Below are positions 13,398 to 16,125 of a DNA stretch of 16,125 nt, one piece after another; position 1 is the first letter of the stretch; each line of letters begins with the position of its first letter. Source of the stretch: an uncultured Lachnospiraceae bacterium (GTDB lineage Bacteria > Bacillota > Clostridia > Lachnospirales > Lachnospiraceae); the NCBI GenBank assembly GCA_910579395.1, contig CAJTUC010000006.1:108739-124863 (forward strand), in the 5' to 3' direction. Below the pieces are notes generated by a model. That model saw only the letters and a program-made list of their open reading frames with translations, made no database searches and had not been told where the DNA came from. Position numbers and translations under genes: made by a program.

Positions 13398-13892
13398 ATG
13401 AAAGGACATTTAGACGCAGAGCAGCTGAAAAGCATGGATTATAAGAGCTTGCAGGCTTTGGCAAAGGATATGGGCGTAAGCGCTGCTGGAAAGGCAGAGG
13501 ATATTATAGCCAGAATTGCAGCAGTAGAGGTAGACGTACCAGAGGGAGAGCTTACAGAAGAGGAAAAGGCGCTTTTTGAGGCAGAGGCGGCACGGCAGGA
13601 AGAGGAACGGGCAGCAGGCGGGCAGACAGCGGAAGAGGCAGAGGACACCGCAGGAGAGCCGCAGACGGGGCAGGAAACGACGGAAGAGGGCGCAGCAGAG
13701 GAAACCGCCAAAGATGCTAAAAAGCCGCAGGAAGAGGCAGAAAAGGCAGCAGGGCTGGTTAAGGTAAAAGCCGTTACAAGGTTCTTAGACAAGCAGCTTA
13801 ACCAGATTAAGGACGCAGGCGAGGCTTACAGCGTAGGCAGGGAGCGTGCGGCAGAGCTGGCGGCAGCAGGCGTGGCAGAGATTGTGGGATAA
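13398..13892 (+). CDS. SAP/HeH-like head-associated protein
   Basis: A 164-residue protein following the capsid gene. Residues about 5-42 (LDAEQLKSMDYKSLQALAKD, then MGVSAAGKAEDIIARIAA) look like a SAP/HeH/Rho-N helix-extended-helix, a small nucleic-acid-binding fold. A long Glu/Ala/Gln-rich region (about 45-115), probably disordered, follows. The last 46 residues (KVKAVTRFLDKQLNQIKDAG, then ERAAELAAAGVAEIVG) are a small domain often seen in proteins encoded after capsid genes. Its role could be head decoration or DNA contact. ATG 13398 has GAGGTAAAGGG just upstream; the frame extends to GTG 13362, which lies in the hairpin. Confidence 0.6.
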   Translation: MKGHLDAEQLKSMDYKSLQALAKDMGVSAAGKAEDIIARIAAVEVDVPEGELTEEEKALFEAEAARQEEERAAGGQTAEEAEDTAGEPQTGQETTEEGAAEETAKDAKKPQEEAEKAAGLVKVKAVTRFLDKQLNQIKDAGEAYSVGRERAAELAAAGVAEIVG

Positions 13893-13912
13893 CCAGAAAG
13901 AGGGTGCAGCGT

Positions 13913-14248
13913 ATGGCGGCAGATGCCACCACATTAACAGAGAAAATGCGGGCGGCGCTGCGTATCAGCAGCACCAGCGAGAAGATAACGGCAGAAATAG
14001 AGGACTGTATAGCCGCCTGCAAAGCTGACCTTGCAAACGACGGGGTAAAAGCCATTGACGAGGGCGACGCACTGATTATAAGGGCAGTTACCCTTTACTG
14101 CAAGGCAGAATTTGGCTATAACGACAAAGCGGAGAAGTTTAGGCAGTCATACGACACGCTGAAAATGCGGCTTGCTTTGTCGCAGGAGTACAACACAGCG
14201 CCGCCAGTGTCCGAAACGGACACCGAGGGCGCAGAAAGCGGGGCGTGA
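13913..14248 (+). CDS. Head-tail connector protein (gp6-like)
   Basis: A 111-residue, mostly helical protein typical of the first head-tail connector. Helices include TLTEKMRAALRIS, KITAEIEDCIAACKADLANDG, DALIIRAVTLYCKAEFGYNDKAE and YDTLKMRLALSQEY. It should form the ring under the portal. The polar C-terminal tail contains VSETDT, encoded by the second copy of a 17-bp palindrome shared with parB. ATG 13913 follows AGAGGG by eight bases. Position between capsid and head-closure genes is canonical. Confidence is good for the role and moderate for the subfamily. Confidence 0.75.
   Translation: MAADATTLTEKMRAALRISSTSEKITAEIEDCIAACKADLANDGVKAIDEGDALIIRAVTLYCKAEFGYNDKAEKFRQSYDTLKMRLALSQEYNTAPPVSETDTEGAESGA
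14207..14223. repeat. 17-bp palindrome copy 2 (candidate parS)
   Basis: This is identical to 5403-5419 (GTGTCCGAAACGGACAC) and is read in the same phase to give VSETDT, in the C-terminal tail of the connector protein. The flanking bases differ from those of copy 1, so the identity is confined to the palindrome. Confidence 0.5.
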
Positions 14249-14249
14249 T

Positions 14250-14579
14250 ATGGCAGCATGGGCAGACGAGCTTACAATAATCAGCCAGCAGCCGCCAGAC
14301 GAGCGGGTAAACGCTGGGGGCTTTGAGAATGAGCCGCAGGAGAGCGCCCGTACTGTTTTCTGCAACAAGAAGAAAGTAGGCTACAGCGAGTATTTTAAGA
14401 GCCAGCAGACGGGCAAGGTGGTAGAGGCGAAATGCGAGGTACATAAGGCAGACTATGAGGGCGAGGACACCGTAGAAATGGACGGGCGGCGCTTTTTCGT
14501 GCTTAAGACCTATGACATAGACGACGATACCATAGAGCTTACGCTTACGGACTTACGAAACAAGGACAAGGGGGCGTAG
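14250..14579 (+). CDS. Head closure / head-tail adaptor protein
   Basis: A 109-residue beta-rich protein fitting the phage head-tail joining (SPP1 gp16-like) family: DELTIISQQPPDE at the start, KKKVGYSEYFKSQQTG in the middle, AKCEVHKADYEGEDTVEMDG and a closing RRFFVLKTYDIDDDTIELTL. It would seal the connector after packaging. ATG 14250 lies one base after the connector's stop. Upstream is AAGCGGGG, a modest ribosome-binding site. The frame extends upstream to 14172 but that part overlaps the connector gene and has no family-like sequence. Confidence 0.75.
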   Translation: MAAWADELTIISQQPPDERVNAGGFENEPQESARTVFCNKKKVGYSEYFKSQQTGKVVEAKCEVHKADYEGEDTVEMDGRRFFVLKTYDIDDDTIELTLTDLRNKDKGA

Positions 14580-14581
14580 GC

Positions 14582-15013
14582 ATGGCAGAGTTTAACACGA
14601 CGGGGCTAGAGGACGTGATAGAGGCTTTTAGCAGGAGAGAGCAGGCTACCGTAGAGGCAGTGCCGAAAATGCTTAAGGCGGGCGCAGACGTGCTGGTAGA
14701 GGCACAGAAAGCAGAGGCGCAGGCTATGGGGCTGCATGAAACGGGCGGCTTTATCAATTCTATCAAGGCTACTGCGGTAAAGGGCGACAGCACGGAAAAG
14801 CATATTGACGTTTTCCCGCAGGGCAGGGCGAAACATGGAAACGACAGAAAGGGCGACAGAGGAAACGTGCGCTATGCGACTATCGGATTTGTGGCAGAGT
14901 ACGGGACGAGCAGCCAGCAGCCACGCCCGTATATGACCGTGGCAAACGAAAAGGCGCATGAAAAGGTAGTAGAGGCACAGCGGGAAGTATGGGAGCGTGA
15001 AACGGGACAATGA
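14582..15013 (+). CDS. HK97 gp10-like tail/connector protein
   Basis: A 143-residue member of the HK97-gp10 family. Hallmarks are the N-terminal GLEDVIEAFSRR helix, a second helix with MLKAGADVLVEAQKAEAQ, TGGFINSIKATAV, and the C-terminal AEYGTSSQQPRPYM followed by a helix. Members act at the head-tail interface or tail completion. It follows the head-closure gene by two bases and overlaps the next start by four (ATGA), so translation is coupled. Confidence 0.85.
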   Translation: MAEFNTTGLEDVIEAFSRREQATVEAVPKMLKAGADVLVEAQKAEAQAMGLHETGGFINSIKATAVKGDSTEKHIDVFPQGRAKHGNDRKGDRGNVRYATIGFVAEYGTSSQQPRPYMTVANEKAHEKVVEAQREVWERETGQ

Positions 15014-15336
15014 GCAGCATAAAAGAGATTTTAGAGAGCGCAGGGCTGCCAGCACAGCGGGGCGTATATACTGGCAGATGCAAGCCGAAAGCCTATTATA
15101 CTTTCCTGCGGCTGAATGGCGGCGCTGCCGTAAGCGCAGACGACGCAGAGAGCGAAAGCAAGGAAATGTATAGGGTAACGCTTTTCCATAAGGGCGACTA
15201 TGAGGCACAGCTTAAGAAAACTCTGGAAGTGCTGCGGGCGGCAGATTTTTACATTAACAGCGTGGATATGGAGAGCTACGAAACAGAAACGGGGTACTGG
15301 CTAGTGCCTATCACAATCGAAATTTTAAAGGAGTGA
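15010..15336 (+). CDS. Tail terminator protein
   Basis: A 108-residue alpha/beta protein in the slot and size of the siphovirus tail terminator (gpU/gp17-like): IKEILESAGLPAQRGVYTG, a YYTFLRLNGG strand, YRVTLFHKGDYEAQLKKTLE, and a final WLVPITIEILKE strand. It should cap the tail tube before joining to the head. The assignment rests on order and pattern more than on a signature motif. Confidence 0.7.
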   Translation: MSSIKEILESAGLPAQRGVYTGRCKPKAYYTFLRLNGGAAVSADDAESESKEMYRVTLFHKGDYEAQLKKTLEVLRAADFYINSVDMESYETETGYWLVPITIEILKE

Positions 15337-15343
15337 CAAGACA

Positions 15344-15907
15344 ATGACAATAGGATTAAGAGATTTGTACTATGCGATTTGCACAGAGGCAGACGGCGTG
15401 GAAACCTACGGAACGCCTAAGAGAATGGCAGAGGCTATGACTGCCGATTTATCGGTAAAAACGGCAGACGGCAGTTTGTATGCTGATGATACATTGAGCG
15501 AGAGCGTGACGGAGTTTGCAAGCGGCACGCTTAAGCTGGGGATTAAAGAGCTTGCGCCAGAAGTGACGGCAGAGGTACTGGGGCAGGAAGTAGACCAGAA
15601 TAAGGTAGTATGGGCGGGCAAGGACGACGAGCCGCCGTATGTGGCAGTAGGATTTAGGGCAAAGAAAAAGAACGGGGAGTTTCGCTATGTCTGGCTGCTT
15701 AAGGCAAAGTTTAAAATCCCGTCTGAAAAGTACGAAACAAAAGGCGAGAGCATCAAGTTTAACACGCCAGACATTGAGGCAGATTTTACAGCAAGGAAGA
15801 AAGACGGGCGCTGGAAAGCTGACTTTGTAGGTACAGAGGAAAGCGACGCAGCCAAAACGTGGTTTACAGCAGTGCCAGAACCAGCAGCAACAATACCAGC
15901 GGCGTAA
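15344..15907 (+). CDS. Major tail protein, phi13 type
   Basis: A 187-residue tail-tube protein of the phi13 major-tail family. Typical segments are MTIGLRDLYYAICTEADG near the start, SLYADDTLSESVTEFASGTL, ITELAPEV-like IKELAPEVTAEVLGQEVD, and YVAVGFRAKKKNGEFRYVWL. A second part reads TPDIEADFTARKKDGRWKAD. Hexamers stack into the tail tube. A ribosome-binding site (AAAGGAG at 15328) overlaps the end of the tail terminator gene. A strong hairpin follows, which may reduce downstream expression. Confidence 0.9.
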   Translation: MTIGLRDLYYAICTEADGVETYGTPKRMAEAMTADLSVKTADGSLYADDTLSESVTEFASGTLKLGIKELAPEVTAEVLGQEVDQNKVVWAGKDDEPPYVAVGFRAKKKNGEFRYVWLLKAKFKIPSEKYETKGESIKFNTPDIEADFTARKKDGRWKADFVGTEESDAAKTWFTAVPEPAATIPAA

Positions 15908-15922
15908 AAACAGAATAAAGGG

Positions 15923-15956
15923 AAAGGAGAAAAGGCGCAGCGCATGGCTGCGCCTT
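15923..15956 (+). terminator. Shine-Dalgarno followed by a 10-bp hairpin after the tail-tube gene
   Basis: AAAGGAG (15923-15929) is followed by AAGGCGCAGC (15932-15941) and its exact complement GCTGCGCCTT (15947-15956), with a five-base loop. Only AATTTGTT follows, so termination would be partial. The next start, ATG 15968, has no closer ribosome-binding site. The hairpin may therefore act as a leaky terminator, as a fold that brings the AAAGGAG to within about 13 bases of that ATG, or both. Confidence 0.6.
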
Positions 15957-15967
15957 AATTTGTTGAT

Positions 15968-16054
15968 ATGAGCGCAATTAAAGACGGTGGCTATACGGTA
16001 GAACTGAAAGGGAAAGAGTACAGACTTCTTTTTACCCTTAACGCACTGTGTTGA
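15968..16054 (+). CDS. Tail assembly chaperone, 5' fragment only
   Basis: The 28 readable residues, MSAIKDGGYTVELKGKEYRL then LFTLNALC, match the beginning of a tail assembly chaperone (gpG-like), which normally follows the major tail gene and is well over 100 residues. A stop at 16052-16054 cuts it. Removing one T of the TT at 16051-16052 would read on as NALCDLQ, which looks more like the family, but within a few codons the sequence no longer resembles it. The break coincides with a change in sequence character near 16050-16060. The gene is probably intact in the real phage and damaged here by a chimeric join. Confidence 0.6.
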   Translation: MSAIKDGGYTVELKGKEYRLLFTLNALC

Positions 16055-16057
16055 CCT

Positions 16058-16125
16058 GCAAATTAGATGCATCAGCTCCATGCAGATTAGATGCGCCTGA
16101 TATTGATGTTGCGCGTTGGGGATCA
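16058..16125. other. Terminal segment unlike the phage (probable chimeric end)
   Basis: The last about 70 bases lose the purine-rich coding bias. They contain an imperfect 24-base repeat (TGCAAATTAGATGC and TGCAGATTAGATGC), the window's only CGCG and its only GATC. One frame is open to the edge and reads LTCKLDASAPCRLDAPD, which I do not recognise. The window ends in GATCA. Confidence 0.5.

Noticed and set aside
14606..15208. 200-codon minus-strand frame across the gp10-like and tail terminator genes
   Set aside because: It overlaps two well-supported genes, is rich in Leu/Arg/Cys as expected from antisense of this codon bias, and matches no family I know.
15449..16081. 210-codon minus-strand frame over the major tail gene
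   Set aside because: Composition is Cys/Leu/Phe-rich noise and it crosses the suspicious terminal junction.
16058..16106. The terminal 24-base repeat considered as part of a diversity-generating retroelement or attachment site
   Set aside because: There are only two imperfect units and no reverse transcriptase or template repeat is visible. A chimeric end explains it more simply.

Overview
The window is a stretch of a tailed-phage genome or prophage (siphovirus type with an HK97-like head) whose host is most likely a gut Bacillota in the class Clostridia, of Lachnospiraceae or Oscillospiraceae type. The grounds are strong AAAGGAG ribosome-binding sites, occasional TTG and GTG starts, heavy use of AGA/AGG and ATA codons, a purine-rich coding strand, and gene families typical of such phages (P27 small terminase, U35 protease, phi13-type major tail protein, ArpU-like regulator). 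The host assignment is inference. Every gene I accept is on the + strand.

Layout. (1) 1-1763: early/accessory genes: a double-OB-fold SSB-like protein cut by the window edge, two small unknowns and a deoxyribosyltransferase-fold (DUF4406-like) protein, closed by a stem-loop at 1771. (2) 1947-5626: a replication and partition block: an HUH rolling-circle-type Rep, a membrane peptide, a Cys-rich peptide, a VRR-NUC nuclease, ParA, a small inserted ORF and ParB. This block suggests plasmid-like maintenance (a phage-plasmid), though some integrating phages carry similar genes. (3) 5629-7534: an ASCH protein with a broken frame, three unknowns and a sigma-region-4-like (ArpU-type) regulator. (4) 7535-7748: a control region with four 11-bp-spaced CGTGGT-type units, a near-consensus promoter and, immediately after it, an intrinsic terminator. 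It looks like an attenuated late promoter controlled by the adjacent regulator. (5) 7749-15907: packaging, head, connector and tail genes in canonical order: HNH nuclease, TerS, TerL, portal, prohead protease, major capsid protein, a SAP-like protein, head-tail connector, head closure, gp10-like, tail terminator and major tail protein. (6) 15968-16054: the start of a tail assembly chaperone, which breaks off into about 70 bases that do not resemble the rest.

The most notable observations are these. GATC, GGCC and CGCG appear to be completely absent from the phage part; GATC and CGCG occur only in the odd terminal segment. An identical 17-bp palindrome sits inside parB and inside a head-connector gene and is a candidate parS. 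The late leader is organised as an attenuator and carries a possible leaderless 14-codon ORF. Two reading-frame breaks fall in homopolymers (a G7 run in parB and an A5 run in the ASCH gene). Between parA and parB lies a small gene flanked by 17-bp direct repeats. No integrase, repressor, lysis gene, tRNA or CRISPR array is visible, and no gap between genes exceeds 300 bases. All motif counts and pairings were done by eye.
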